Below are positions 1 through 10,985 of a stretch of 64,000 nucleotides of DNA, one piece after another. Under the pieces are notes generated by a model. The model did not search any database and was not told the origin of the DNA. It worked only from the letters and a program-made list of their open reading frames with translations. The DNA lies in the NCBI RefSeq assembly GCF_036898095.1, contig NC_090729.1, forward strand, positions 62,277,436-62,341,435. Reading direction: 5' to 3'. Origin of the DNA: Palaemon carinicauda (Eukaryota > Arthropoda > Malacostraca > Decapoda > Palaemonidae). Position 1 is the first letter of the stretch. Each line of letters starts with the position of its first letter. The translations under genes were made by a program, and so were the position numbers.

Positions 1-1322
1 ATGTAGAAGCAGGAGCAGGAGTTGGCTGAGTTGGTCTTCTCTGGCGAGGAGTTCTCTGTTCTTTAGGTGGCTGGGATGGAGCTGGTTTGTTTTGGTTTGA
101 AGAGGATGTATTCTTCATAGCTGCTATCCTCTTGAGACGCTCTGGGCAGCGCTTATTCCAAGCATGGTGTGGCTTGGAACAATTGGGGCACTTTGGATGT
201 GGTTTGTCGTCCTTCTTTATGGGCCTTTATGCACACTTCTGTGCTATGTTGCTGGCTACAGATACCGCAAATAATGGGGCCTCTGCACTCTTCTTTATGA
301 TGTCCAAAGCGTTGGCATCTGTAACATCGAAGGGGCTGAGGTGTGTATTCCTCGATGGGGAAAGTACCCCAGACTCCTAAGTCCAGTTTGGAAGGAACTA
401 GACCTATAAAGGTGGCGATTAGGCGTCAAACAGGAACGTCATCCTTGCTTGTGCAGCGAACAGCACAGTCAATATTGCTGCACGAGGTTACAATGGAGAT
501 AGGCATCGTCACAGGATACCTGGTAATGACTGCCTTCTTCCTGATAAAAGCAGGATCCAGCAGTGTTAAGGTGGAGTTTTCCTGAAGGAATCTGGCTGTC
601 TCGATGTCCTTGGGATAGATGATAAGGTCACCTTTCCTGTTAGGTCTTGCAGTGAGTTTCACGCCAGGCTTAGCAGCCATGGCAGCAACAGAGGCATAAG
701 AGAGCTCGTGGTTTGCCTGTGAAAGTCGAAACTTTGGCAGAGGCTTCTTTGGCTGTGTAGCTGGGATGTTCTCTTGTATAACAGTGGCTTCTTGCAGGAG
801 TGTCTGGAGGCAATCTGTGCAGTTGCAGTCCATAGAGTGGGCTCCCTGTTCGGTCTCCATGGCGTTGGAGGACTCAGGTTCGTTGGTAGGAGGGATGACT
901 GCTGTTGCACCTAATTGCTGAGGAGTTGTAGGGACAGACAAGGACGAGTCTGTGCTCTCAGTCCTTGGAGTCACAAGTGGCGATGCTGGGGCTGGTTCTG
1001 GCACTGGTGAAGAGTCTGTAGACGTCTTCTTTCTCTTTTTCTTTGTAGTCTCTGGCTTGCGGAGTACTTCCTTATTATACTTGAGAAGCTGGTCAGAGGC
1101 ATCTTTGCATCCCTCACAGCGACAGTTGAGTTTGTGGTAAGTCACTGCTGGGTTTACAGTGTAGTTATATTTTTTCAAGGTGTTGAACATGAAGTCACGG
1201 TGCTTCTTATAAGCCCCACAGTCATCACATTCACAGGTTTGATTAGCGTAATATTTATTACAGTGTCTGTCTTCCTCAGGATAAACTTGCCATCCCTTAG
1301 GTCCCAGATACCAAATGGACAT
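1..1322 (-). pseudogene. LINE ORF1 (gag-like, zinc-knuckle) copy A, broken and cut by window edge
   Basis: This is the RNA-binding ORF1 protein of a non-LTR retrotransposon, which in this family is thought to coat the element's RNA. The reading frame starts at 1322 and runs 298 codons to a stop at 426-428. Beyond the stop the same frame continues with clear homology to the intact copy at 51409-53085, including CCHC knuckles of the form C-x2-C-x4-H-x4-C near 210-330. The stop is a single-base change: TGA here where the other copy has AGA. The N-terminal ~95 residues carry two C-x-C-x2-C motifs (CECDDC, CRCEGC), and a third (CNCTDC) lies near residue 168. From about residue 95 on, the protein is nearly identical to the other copy, while the N-terminus is strongly different. 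The 3' part lies outside the window, so whether ORF2 follows cannot be seen. Confidence 0.88.
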
Positions 1323-1425
1323 TGTGGTTGAACTCTACGGGAATCACAGTGAAAATTTCAGGTTACGATGAACATAATCCAAAAACTGTTGTCGGCACCG
1401 AGTCTAAGCGAACACTGCATTGTAA
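1323..1425 (-). mobile_element. 5' UTR and 5' terminus of LINE copy A
   Basis: Reading the minus strand, the segment from about 1425 to the ATG matches the 100 bp before the ORF1 of the copy at 51309-51408. The shared match begins abruptly at CAGTGTTCGCTTAGACTCGG in both copies, although the flanks differ. This marks the family's 5' end and shows that copy A is not 5'-truncated. Confidence 0.75.
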
Positions 1426-1448
1426 AAGGAAACAGATTCGATCCATGA

Positions 1449-2640
1449 AAGTATGAACATTATCTTGAATATTTCTAATCATTTATGCTAATGACAAATT
1501 TATTAGGAAGCAATTTTTTTTTAATTAAAATGAATTCATAAATTATTTTTTTTCATAAAGTTCTTATAATTGAATTTTTACTTTTACCTTTTTTTTTTTG
1601 TCTTGAAGAAATATTTTGAATACTTCAGAATTGTAGAGCAATTAAGAAAGCAATACGACTTCCAGGATTATCCTATTATTCTTTCATTTTCTTTAACTAT
1701 ATACTATCTCACTGGTTCAATCTTCAATCTTGATTTATCTTAACCTTTTTCATGAGGAGGTCCGTAACCTTAATTATCTTTACTTTCTTTTTCCTGAACT
1801 CTTGGTCCTCGCGAGAAGAGAAAAGCAAAGCCCTGGTTGTTCAAGTCGTCCATTTCTAGCTTTTGTCTTCTTTAGGGTACTTTGATAAACGAACATCTGA
1901 AAACTTGTAGATTGACATATTTAAAATGCAAACCTCCTTTTATTTGAATGTTTATGTGTTCGTAATATAATCATCTTGGTACGAGACATTTGTTCCCGAG
2001 ATAATGAAGAGAGTAATTGGATCTACAGTATAAGTTTTTTGCTTTGCTTTGAAGGTGAAGATTCATATCATAACTTTCTTATAATAGGCTACATTCCTGG
2101 TCCCATCCACCGCCTTCAACAATATTGTGTAGATTAACGTAAATTCCTGTTCAGTATTTCAATGGCATCTCTAAAATAGTTCTTGAGAGTGAGATGACTT
2201 TAGTAATGATAAAATCATTCAGTCACATATGAAGTTTTATAGGTCTTTGCACGAATGATGAAGCTTTTTTCTAGCCTTGAGGTTTGTGAACTGCATCGCC
2301 AAAATCATTGCCAGGGTGTATTGCCCTTCAGTGATTATATAGGGCTCTTATCCTCCTCCATTAATTCTTTGTTGCATGTTTAGGGCGACATTCCGTGAAC
2401 AACAACCATTTCCCACTCACATTCAATCAAAACATAGTTTCCACAGTAGATTTATCCTATCGTATGCTTTTGTTGTCTTCTGTCTTTCATGAATGACGGG
2501 ACGTGAAGGTCAAGCAAATAGCTCAAGAGAATATATCACAAGAGTAGAAGAAACAATAAGAGATAGACAATCTAACGGAATAGAAGTAATGGACCTCTTA
2601 ATACAAGAGGCTGCGTAAGAAAAAAAGTGTGAAAGTATAA
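1449..2640 (+). repeat. Dispersed repeat X, copy 1
   Basis: An AT-rich sequence of ~1.2 kb that recurs, always on the plus strand, at about 29.4-30.45, 30.8-31.46, 48.69-49.0, 50.53-51.3 plus 53.74-54.1, 56.96-57.2 and 60.4-61.2 kb. Useful anchors are TGGTCCTCGTGAGAAGAGAA, GATAAACGAACATCTGAAAA and CAGTGATTATATAGTGCTCT (small differences between copies). Near 2500-2610 the plus strand can be read as a short protein-like stretch (REGQAN...REYITR.EETIR.RQ) that is also present at 54000-54060 just before a LINE reading frame. Its class is unknown to me. It could be the 5' part of that LINE or an LTR-like unit. Confidence 0.7.
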
Positions 2641-2644
2641 AAAA

Positions 2645-2964
2645 AAAAGGGGTAGGCTACCAGGAGAGATTGTAAGAGAGATAGGAAATTTACATTATGA
2701 TGTTCAAGTTGGTAGAAATATTGTAAAACGTCATGTTGATCAGAAATACAATAGAGCTTGTGAATGTTAGAGAAGAAAACTTTCAGAAGTAGTTAGATCA
2801 AATATTAACTAGATGCTCCAACATCAAATGTAGATTCAGAACCAATTCATGTACCAGTACAAGATGAGGTTAAAATGCTTCCTAATAGGATTAATAGAGG
2901 AAAGCCCCTTGAGAAATTAGATTTATAAATTTTTTTACAATGTTCAAGTTAAGGGGGAGGAGAC
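2645..2964 (+). pseudogene. Gypsy pol 3' end (integrase C-terminus) remnant and polypurine tract
   Basis: The plus strand matches, with differences, the reverse complement of 13392-13730, which follows a recognisable integrase. Recognisable pieces in translation are PGEIVREIG, NIVKRHVDQ and LPNRINRGKP, interrupted by stops and small indels. A purine run (AAGGGGGAGGAGA, 2951-2963) sits directly before the LTR, as expected for the plus-strand primer of a Ty3/gypsy element. The rest of the coding region is absent, so this is a 3' relic. Confidence 0.7.
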
Positions 2965-3428
2965 TGTTGTGTATTATTGTAATAATGTACTGTATTACCT
3001 CAAATGTTACGTGTATTGCGCAACATTGCATCATATTGCATAGATGAAACATGTTCGAGAATGTATATAATTGAAATGATGTATTTTGATATTAGGGTTC
3101 AAGCATTTATTGATTTCTTCAAAGATGGGATGTGATTCTTTGTACTTTTGTATAAGAGTAGGTTTTAAGTCTTTGGAGAAGCGATGCTCTATTGGTCGAT
3201 CATATGTTTAGGTTTGTTTATGAGACGTTCACTTGGGAGCTGGTTGTTGGCCGAGTCAGAACAATGTAACTAAAAGAAGTCCATTAAATGTATTTTTAAG
3301 GATAACAACGTATCATTAAACCCCGTCGAGGAAAATCGGCGACATCAAATGGAAATTGGAATCCCCTGGATAATTACTAATAATTATTAACTCATTTCGG
3401 GTGCGTAATATGGTGAAATCATCTGACA
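2965..3428 (+). repeat. Ty3/gypsy LTR, plus-strand copy
   Basis: The segment begins TGTTGTGTATTATTG right after the polypurine tract and aligns along its length with the inverted copy at 12904-13391. Similarity between the two stops at ...GACA on the far side, giving the canonical TG...CA ends and a length near 464 bp. Downstream flanks are unrelated, which supports the boundary. Confidence 0.78.
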
Positions 3429-3762
3429 TCTTATATCCAATGATATAGTTTGACAATATACATATTGCAAGAGCAGCAAGAACCAAATGGTCAACTACAC
3501 ACACAATGAATAATTATCGGGAAGAGTTATGAACTCTTTACCATTTAAAGATATGTCATAGACAACAATTGACGTCAAGAGATAAATCATGAGGAAGTTG
3601 CAGAGATGCCATGTTACAAACTGATGACTTGCTCAGAGATATAATTTTACTTAGGCTAATTTTTTCACCAATCGTATAGATATTTTCATAGAAATTTCAA
3701 AAAAATCATTAACTAATAAAAATAATTCAGTAATCATTCATTTAATAACTCATATCTTAAAA
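3429..3762. other. AT-rich spacer, nothing recognised
   Basis: No coding potential, repeat match or RNA gene that I can support. It is the target DNA to the left of the TTAA-bounded element. Confidence 0.5.
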
Positions 3763-4103
3763 TTAACCCTAGATAGGTACGCTCCTCGGACACCCCTTTA
3801 AGGGTATACTCGGACGCGTGCGACCCCGACGCCAAAAAAAATTCTTGAAAAATCAGTTTTTGCAGTAACCTTCTTTTTTCTTTTGCCAAAAAAAACTTCA
3901 ATGAATGCTTAAAACAACTGTAAAGATACTACTCATCTGCAGAAAAACTATTTATTATAAATATTTTAAAAAATTAAGTAGAAAAAAAAGACCTTACATA
4001 AAAATTCATAAAAAAAAATGTTTATACATATATACACAAATCCTTTTAGGAATTGATTCTTGAATGTTTAGGACACATCTTGGTGTATTTTGGAAGATCT
4101 GAA

Positions 4104-4167
4104 GCAAACCAAGGGAAAGGCCCGTGCCAACAAGTGTTGGCTTTAATACCCCAACAACAACAACAAC
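4104..4167 (+). mobile_element. Ultra-short (64 bp) retroposon with (CAA)n tail
   Basis: A 64-bp unit running from GCAAACCAAGGGAAAGG to a CAACAACAACAAC tail. It is flanked by a perfect 11-bp direct repeat GAAGATCTGAA at 4093-4103 and 4168-4178. Related units with their own target duplications are at 9966-10031 and 12243-12315. The tail and the target duplication fit LINE-type retroposition. It lies inside the TTAA element, so it inserted later. Confidence 0.8.
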
Positions 4168-4794
4168 GAAGATCTGAAATGAGAAAAAAAGGGTAACTTT
4201 TTTTGGCCAAAAAAATTTGTCCAAATTTCATGAATTTTTTTGGGTACCCAAATGAAATAGGAAGTGGCTAATTTTTTTTAGGGAATAAACATATGTTATC
4301 CTAAAATAGAAATATGTAAAAAAAATCTTCATTATTTTGTAAATTACATTTATATCAGGGGCCATATCTAAAGGTAATTTTTTGAGTACTTACAAAATTT
4401 CGTAAAAAATACATATATTTAATATATAATATGATCTTTATGCAGGTAAAAATATAACAAAATATCACAAATTCTATAAGGAACAAGAATATATATAGAT
4501 AGGGCAACTTACGCTTCGGATATGTCCACAAAATGGCCGCCAACCACACTGACTCAGACTCCCTAATCTTCCACTTGAAATGTAGGAAGGGTATGTCAAT
4601 TTCAAGGTGTTATTTACTAATCTAATTATTCTTGGATATGCATAAAAATTGTATGGTGGGTTGTTGGATAATTGTCGATTATTTTATGACTATAAAATTA
4701 AAATTCTGACCCAAAAAAAATTTTTTGAAGGGAAATAAAATCGAAAAAAAAAATGTAAAACAATATAATATTTTAGCTAAAAAAATTTGATGAT

Positions 4795-7520
4795 ATTCAA
4801 TCAAAAAAGAAGTAAACAAAATTTTCCGACAAATAAACATCTAGAGGATTCATTAATATGTGATAGTTCCTTAGTACGTAGTAATTTTGAAAGAAATGGA
4901 AAAAACGAAAAGTGGCAATCGCAGGAAAATCGAACACATACCTATATATATGCCATATCTGGCTAAAAATAAAGATAGGCATGGGTAGCCAGATCATCTA
5001 GAAACACTTTCCAACACTATAAAAATACAAGTGTTGCGACACTACTTGCCAATTCCTTTCGGTAACATGACTAAGTAAAAAAATGAAAAACAAATAAAAA
5101 GGGACACTCGCGGAAAAATGGCCAACATTCTAATACACGGCATTTCAGAAAAAAAAAAAAATTTCAGCCACGTACTAGGCAAACCATCAAGGCACATTTT
5201 CCGACAAATAAACATCTAAATGAATCATTACTCTGTGATAGTTCCTTAGTACGTAGTAATTTTGAATAAAATGGGAAAAAACGAAAAAATGGCAATCACC
5301 GGAAAATCGAACACATACCTATATATACGCCATATCTGGCTAAAAAAAAAGATAGGCATGGGTAGCCAGATCATCTAGAAACACTTTCCAACACTATAAA
5401 AATATAAGTTTTGCGACACTACTTGCCAATTCCTTACGGTAACATGACTAAGCAAAAAAATGCAAAACAAATAAAAAGGGGCACTCGTGGAAAAATGGCT
5501 AACATTCTAATATACGGCATTTCAGAAGAAAAAAAAAATCAGCCCCGTGCTAGGCAAACCATCAAGGCACATTTTCCGACAAATAAACATCTAAATGAAT
5601 CATTACTCTGTGATAGTTCCTTAGTACGTAGTAATTTTGAAAGAAATGGGAAAAAACGAAAAAATGGCAATCACTGGAAAATCGAACACATACCTATATA
5701 TACGCCATATCTGGCTAAAAAAAAGATAGGCATGGGTAGCCAGATCATCTAGAAACACTTTCCAATAATATAAAAATATAAGTTTTGCGACACTTCTTGC
5801 CAATTCCTTACAGTAACATGACTAAGTAAAAAAATGAAAAACAAATAAAAAGGGGCAATGCGGAAAAATGGCCATTCTAATATACGGCATTTCAGAAAAA
5901 AAAAAAATTCAGCCACGTGCTAGGCAAACCATCAAGGCACATTTTCCGACAAATAAACATATAAATGAATCATTACTTTGTGATAGTTCCTTAGTACGTA
6001 GTAATTTTGAAAGAAATGGGAAAAAACGAAAAAATGGCAATCACAGGAAAATCGAACACATACCTATATATACGCCATATCTGGCTAAAAAAAAGATAGG
6101 CATGTGTAGCCAGATCATCTAGAAACACTTTCCAACACTATAAAAATATAAGTTTTGCGATACTTCTTGCCAATTCCTTACGGTAACATGACTAAGTAAA
6201 AAAATTAAAAACAAATAAAAAGGGGCACTTGCGGAAAAATGGCCAACATTTTATTATACGCATTTCATAAAAAAAAAAATTTCAGCCACGTGCTAGGCAA
6301 ACCATCAAGGCACATTTTCCGACAAATAAACATCTAAATGAATCATTACTCTGTGATAGTTCCTTAGTACGTAGTAATTTTGAAAGAAATGGGAAAAAAC
6401 GAAAAAATGGCAATCACAGGAAAATCGAACACATACCTATATATACGCCATATCTGGCCAAAAAAAAAGATAGGCATGGGTAGCCAGGTCATCTAGAAAC
6501 ACTTTCCAACACTATAAAAATATAAGTTTTGCGACACTTCTGGCCAATTCCTTACGGTAACATGACTAAGTAAAAAAATGAAAAACAAATAAAAAGGGGC
6601 ACTTGCGGAAAAATATCCAACATTTCATTATACAGCATTTCAGAAAAAAAAATTCAGCCACGTGCTAGGCAAACCATCAAGGCACATTTTCCGACAAATA
6701 AACATCTAAATGAATCATTACTCTGTGATAGTTCCTTAGTACGTAGTAATTTTGAAAGAAAAGGGGAAAAAACAAAAAAATGGCAATCACAGGAAAATCG
6801 AACACATACCTACATATACGCTATATATGGCTAAAAAAAAAAAGGCATGGGTAGCCAGATCATCTAGAAACACTTTCCAACACTATAAAAATATAAGTTT
6901 TGTGACACTACTTGCCAATTCCTTACGGTAACATGACTAAGTAAAAAAATGCAAAACAAATAAAAAGGGGCACTCGCGGAAAAATGCCCAACATTCTAAT
7001 ATACGGCATCTCAGATAAAAAAAAAAAAAAAGACATGCACATGTTAGCCCAACCATCAAGGCACATTTTCTAACACATAAACATGAAAAAAAAATCAATA
7101 ATATACGGCAATTCCTTACTACGTAGTAAATTTTTACAAATATTGAAAAAAACCAGAAATTGGCAACCACAGTTAAATACCCAATATACCAATAACTACG
7201 TCGTATCTGACAAAAACAAAGTCACGCATGGGTAGCCAGATCATCTACACACACTTTCCAACACTAAAAAAACAAAAGTTTTATGACACTATTTGGCAAT
7301 ATCTTACGGAAAAATGACTTGGCAAAAAAATGAAAAAAAATGAAAAAGGGCCACTCGCGGTAAAATGGTCCTCGTGGTGATGAACGACATTTTAACTAAA
7401 AAAAAAATCATGCACATGGTAGCCAGACAATCCACCAAGACTTTCCACAACTGATAACCTATACAAGTTGCACCATTCTACGACAATTTCTTAATACGTA
7501 ATAACTTTGATAATTATGCA
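4795..7520. repeat. Tandem satellite, ~373-bp unit, about 7 copies
   Basis: The anchor TTCCGACAAATAAACATCT recurs at about 4824, 5199, 5574, 5946, 6318 and 6688, with a degenerate form near 7065, giving periods of 375, 375, 372, 372, 370 and 377 bp. Central units are the most alike. The first and especially the last are diverged, the usual pattern for arrays homogenised in the middle. Units open short reading frames (5411-5752, 5868-6122) that share a frame by repetition, and I regard them as non-coding. Confidence 0.93.
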
Positions 7521-7824
7521 AATTACCTTAGAAGGGTAAACTCGGTCGCGCTCGACCCCGACGCGTCTCAGAAATCGGGGAAGGAGTACACATCTGGACA
7601 CTACTAGAGCGTGTAGGCGAGACACCTACTGCAGGTCGATCACCCACAAATTCAGTCACGGGGGAGAGTCATGTGAGAAAAACCTCTTTTTTTTTTACGC
7701 TCGGGGTCGCGGACGACCCACCGTACCGTTCCAGGGTTAAGTGACTCTTCTTCAGGAAATATCTCCTAATAAAGAATGTTGTGGTTATATACAAAAGTCG
7801 TTTGTATATTATAAACAAACATTA

Positions 7825-7844
7825 TGTGTGTGTGTGTGTGTGTG
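7825..7844. repeat. (GT)n microsatellite
   Basis: Ten GT units between the TTAA element and the fold-back element. Confidence 0.9.
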
Positions 7845-7900
7845 CCAAAATCCCTGCTTACAATGGTTAGTTTAGTGCAAGTCATACAGAGGCACTTTTC

Positions 7901-8981
7901 GGCACAGTGTAAAATCCGGACGTCGGACATCGGACGTCGGATGCCGTCCTGTAGAATAGAAAATCGCTTGTATCACCGGTAAAGGCACCATAATACACCC
8001 CTTTTTTGACACGTAATTTTTACTGATACTTTCTGTTATTTCCTGAATACAATGTTCTCAAAATATTGACTTATTTTTATTTTATTGAGAATAATCTCAA
8101 TCGGACGTCAACATTACACTACATCACACTTACACGCTTATATGTAAAACTGCTTTTGTTGTATTTCTACTTGTAGTCTCATGTAACTTTTAAAATAAAC
8201 TATTCTAACATATTGTTTGTTTGGTCGAGACAAGTGCAATTAGGATATCATTGTTGTAAATTTCTTGAAATTTTTTGTGTCTGTGATAAATCTTTTTACA
8301 TTTACATTTACATTTACATTAATTTTAATATTTACCTTTTCTTAATTGTTCTATTATTTCTTTCAATTGAGTATATTTGCTTATATTTATAGTTATGGGA
8401 AATAATATGGTGTAGGGTGGTGGATTAGTTGGTTAGAGTGTCAACTGCCTCCCCGTGGCTCTGACTGGGCAACAGGCACAGGCTATTGTAAAACGATTAA
8501 AAACAAATTGATTGATAAAATTTCAGTACATTTCAAGTGAAATAGGTTTCACTTCTTACATGTAGTATCCTGTGTCTGGCTAAAGCTGGCAACATTTTAA
8601 TAGGTAGTAGATCATACTAAACCTATTGGCAACTAAATGCAGGGTAAAGGGAGTGGTAGGCCCTTTCTCCTTTTGTAACTTTACAGCCGGGTAAATTCTT
8701 ATCTGTGACTGCTGATTGGCGACGTCCGGCTTTTATCCTAACAGGGTAAAATAGCGGGCAATTAAATAGTGTAATGTTGACGTCCGATTGAGATTATTCT
8801 CAATAACATGAAAATAAACCAATATTTTTCGAACATTTATTCAGAAAATAACAGAAAGTATAAGTGAACATTACCAGTCACAAAAAAGAGGTGTATTTTC
8901 GCATCTTTCCCAGTGATACAAGCGATTTTCTATTCTCCCGGACGGCATCCGACGTCCGACGTCCGGATTTTAGACTGTTCC
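7901..8981. mobile_element. Long-TIR fold-back element (Mutator-like candidate), copy 1
   Basis: The ends are GGCACAGTGTAAAATCC (7901) and, inverted, a diverged ...ATTTTAGACTGTTCC (8981). The inverted repeats extend about 220 bp on each side (7901-8125 against 8760-8981). They include reiterated CGGACGT heptads and the shared block around ATAACAGAAAGTAT. No transposase is visible. A sibling of 398 bp at 31462-31859 has the same ends and a perfect 9-bp target duplication, which points to the Mutator group. Flanks here show no clear target duplication. Confidence 0.8.
8408..8475 (+). repeat. Possible tRNA-derived SINE fragment
   Basis: The stretch TAGTTGGTTAGAGTG (8427-8441) resembles a tRNA A box and D-arm, followed by a short GC-richer segment. 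I see no matching B box nearby, so this is only a hint. It sits in the loop of the fold-back element. Confidence 0.25.
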
Positions 8982-9094
8982 TTGTTGCTGTCATTTGCCT
9001 ATGTTGTTCATTAGTAACCTTTAAACCTTAAGGACAAGAATAAAATTGCATAGGCCCATGCTCTTGCTTGGTCCGTATGCCTCTTCCTTATGTC

Positions 9095-9096
<2 letters not shown>

Positions 9097-9142
<46 letters not shown>
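9097..9142. repeat. (GA)n microsatellite
   Basis: About 23 uninterrupted AG units. The apparent serine-leucine reading frame on the other strand is this repeat. Confidence 0.97.
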
Positions 9143-9148
<6 letters not shown>

Positions 9149-9256
9149 GTGAGCTAATCTCTCTTGGGGAGTGCAAAGAGCTTGCCCAAACAATCTCCAT
9201 CTACCCCTCGCCATGATCTCATTCACATATGGCACTCGAGTAATCTTTTTTTATAG

Positions 9257-9258
<2 letters not shown>

Positions 9259-9289
<31 letters not shown>

Positions 9290-9378
9290 TTCAGCAAAAG
9301 CCATATACCGAATTACAATAGGGGAACAGTGATCTTACATTTTTGATATCAGTAAAAAAAAAAAAAAAAAAAAAAAAA
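9259..9378. repeat. (AAT)n and poly-A tracts
   Basis: An ATA trinucleotide run at 9259-9289 and an A run at 9353-9378. Either could be a retroposon tail, but no body is recognisable beside them. Confidence 0.85.
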
Positions 9379-9839
9379 CAGATGAGATATGCAATAATAT
9401 CAGTGATATATTACAAACATCAATTAGCAGGCTGACCACAGAGTTCTAAGGTCTGGGTAATAAAATCACAATAGTATTAACGCTTAATAATGATGATAAC
9501 ATGCATATCAGCAAACAAAAAGAGAGGGAGAAAAAAAAATGGCGATGACAATGATGATTATGTTGGAACAAAAATTGTTTGAATAATGATAGAATTCTGG
9601 GAAAAAAAAGAATCTAGTCACAGAGCAGGTGGTGTGAAGGAAATACAGGACTTCTAGAGAACAAAGATATAACATAATAAAACACGTTATCATAACATTA
9701 CTGGGTATTATACCTAAGTTATTTAGTGATGAAGATTTGACATAGCCACGTTATCAAAGATTAGTGAATACAATTCATTGTACTGACGCTTCCATATTCC
9801 AGGTTTCCCACATTTTGGATTTTATTCTTGCTGCACTTG

Positions 9840-10620
9840 CAAGCACATTTTGAATTATGGGATTTTCACTAGATCGTATGCGGGAGGTGAGACTTACTAT
9901 GGAGCAACGAATGATGGTTTTTAGGTCATCAGTCTATTTCCAACAAACAAGCTGAATGGTGCCTCATCTACGGGCCAACCAAGGGAAAGGCCCGTGCCAA
10001 CAACAAGTGTTGGCTTTAATACCCCAACAACAATGGTGCCTCGGGGTATTTGTGAGGCGTCTTAGGATATCATTGTGAATGACTGATACGTCTCATCGAT
10101 TCACGCGTATAGTTTGCCCATAGCGAGCAGCCGTACACGTTATAGCAGTAGGTTTGAAATAGGAGTTTTTTTATATCTTGGCGGCAGAAGGCAAATCTCA
10201 TTACCATGTTCCCTAGACAACAAATCATTGACAAAAGTTAGCTGATGGTTTTAGAGGAAAATATGATAGTCTTCTATGAATCGGAGCGCTCTAGGAAGGA
10301 CAGACATGCACTGTGTCTTCTATTTGTTATAGATTATGTCATGTTCATTAGCGTATGCGTTGCAGGTGTCGATAAGACGTTGTAGGCCTTGAGCAGAGGG
10401 GGAGATGAGGACCACATCGTCAGCGTAGCAAAGGTTATTTATGGTAAATCCATTAACCGTGCAACCAATGGGAAGTGAATTCAGTCTAATATTCAAATCG
10501 TCTGTGTAAACATTAAATAAATATAGTGAGAGGATGCCTCCTTGCCTGAGACCGTAAGATGAACCGAATGGCAGGGAAAGGAGATTGCCCCATTTGACAC
10601 AGAACTGTTGTGTTAAAAAC
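9840..10620 (-). pseudogene. LINE reverse transcriptase fragment (YADD box)
   Basis: Read on the minus strand from 10620 down, one frame gives the RT fingers/palm: GLRQGGILS...LFNVYTDDLN, then the catalytic box CYADDVVLISPSAQGLQ, then the stretch after the palm. Stops and frameshifts follow. This is the RT of a LINE retrotransposon that copies element RNA at the target site. The clade is not certain to me. The upstream endonuclease and downstream 3' end are missing. The frame is interrupted by a 66-bp retroposon at 9966-10031. Confidence 0.75.
9966..10031 (+). mobile_element. Ultra-short (66 bp) retroposon with target duplication
   Basis: The unit ATCTACGGGCCAACCAAGGG...CCCCAACAAC is flanked by AATGGTGCCTC at 9955-9965 and 10032-10042. 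Removing it joins the two halves of the surrounding LINE remnant without a gap. Two short hairpins can be drawn: GGGCC with GGCCC, and CCAAC with GTTGG. Confidence 0.85.
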
Positions 10621-10901
10621 CAATAGTATAATATGCAACGATGAGATATAGAGAAGTTCCCCTTTTGCGTAGTTTCAAAAAGAGTTTCAGATAGTTTATT
10701 CTGTCAAATGGCTAATCCTGTCCCGCCATTTAACTTCCAATATTCTTCTGAGTGCTTTGTTGGATATTGTTTCATTGTCATACCACGACTCTTATCCATA
10801 CAGCAACACTGATCTCATTAAACTGTTTTTTATATATCATTTCAGGCAATTTGATTACAAAATTTTGCTTTTTCAACTTTCCATTAAAATCAAAATAGCA
10901 G

Positions 10902-10902
<1 letters not shown>

Positions 10903-10981
<79 letters not shown>
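10903..10981. repeat. (TA)n microsatellite
   Basis: About 39 TA units. The Tyr-Ile reading frames on both strands here are artefacts of it. Confidence 0.98.

Positions 10982-10985
<4 letters not shown>

Larger units (their letters stand above)
3767..7736. mobile_element. piggyBac-like non-autonomous element with TTAA flanks
   Basis: TTAA at 3763-3766 is followed by CCCTAGATAGGTACGC, and the other end reads (on the minus strand) CCCTGGAACGGTACGG before TTAA at 7737-7740. The two ends match at 12 of 16 positions. CCCTAG next to a TTAA target duplication is the classic piggyBac terminus. A 34-bp subterminal motif with the core CGACCCCGACGC occurs at about 3799-3833 and again, in the same orientation, at 7529-7562. 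There is no transposase. The interior is a tandem satellite plus a short retroposon. The 3970-bp length is unusual for a non-autonomous element and is explained by array growth. Confidence 0.72.

Noticed and set aside
4780..7520. CRISPR-like array
   Set aside because: The units are ~373 bp of full-length repeat with no short repeat/unique spacer pattern, in a eukaryotic context.
9011..9235. Minus-strand 74-aa frame with (SL)n
   Set aside because: It is the (GA)n microsatellite read as protein.
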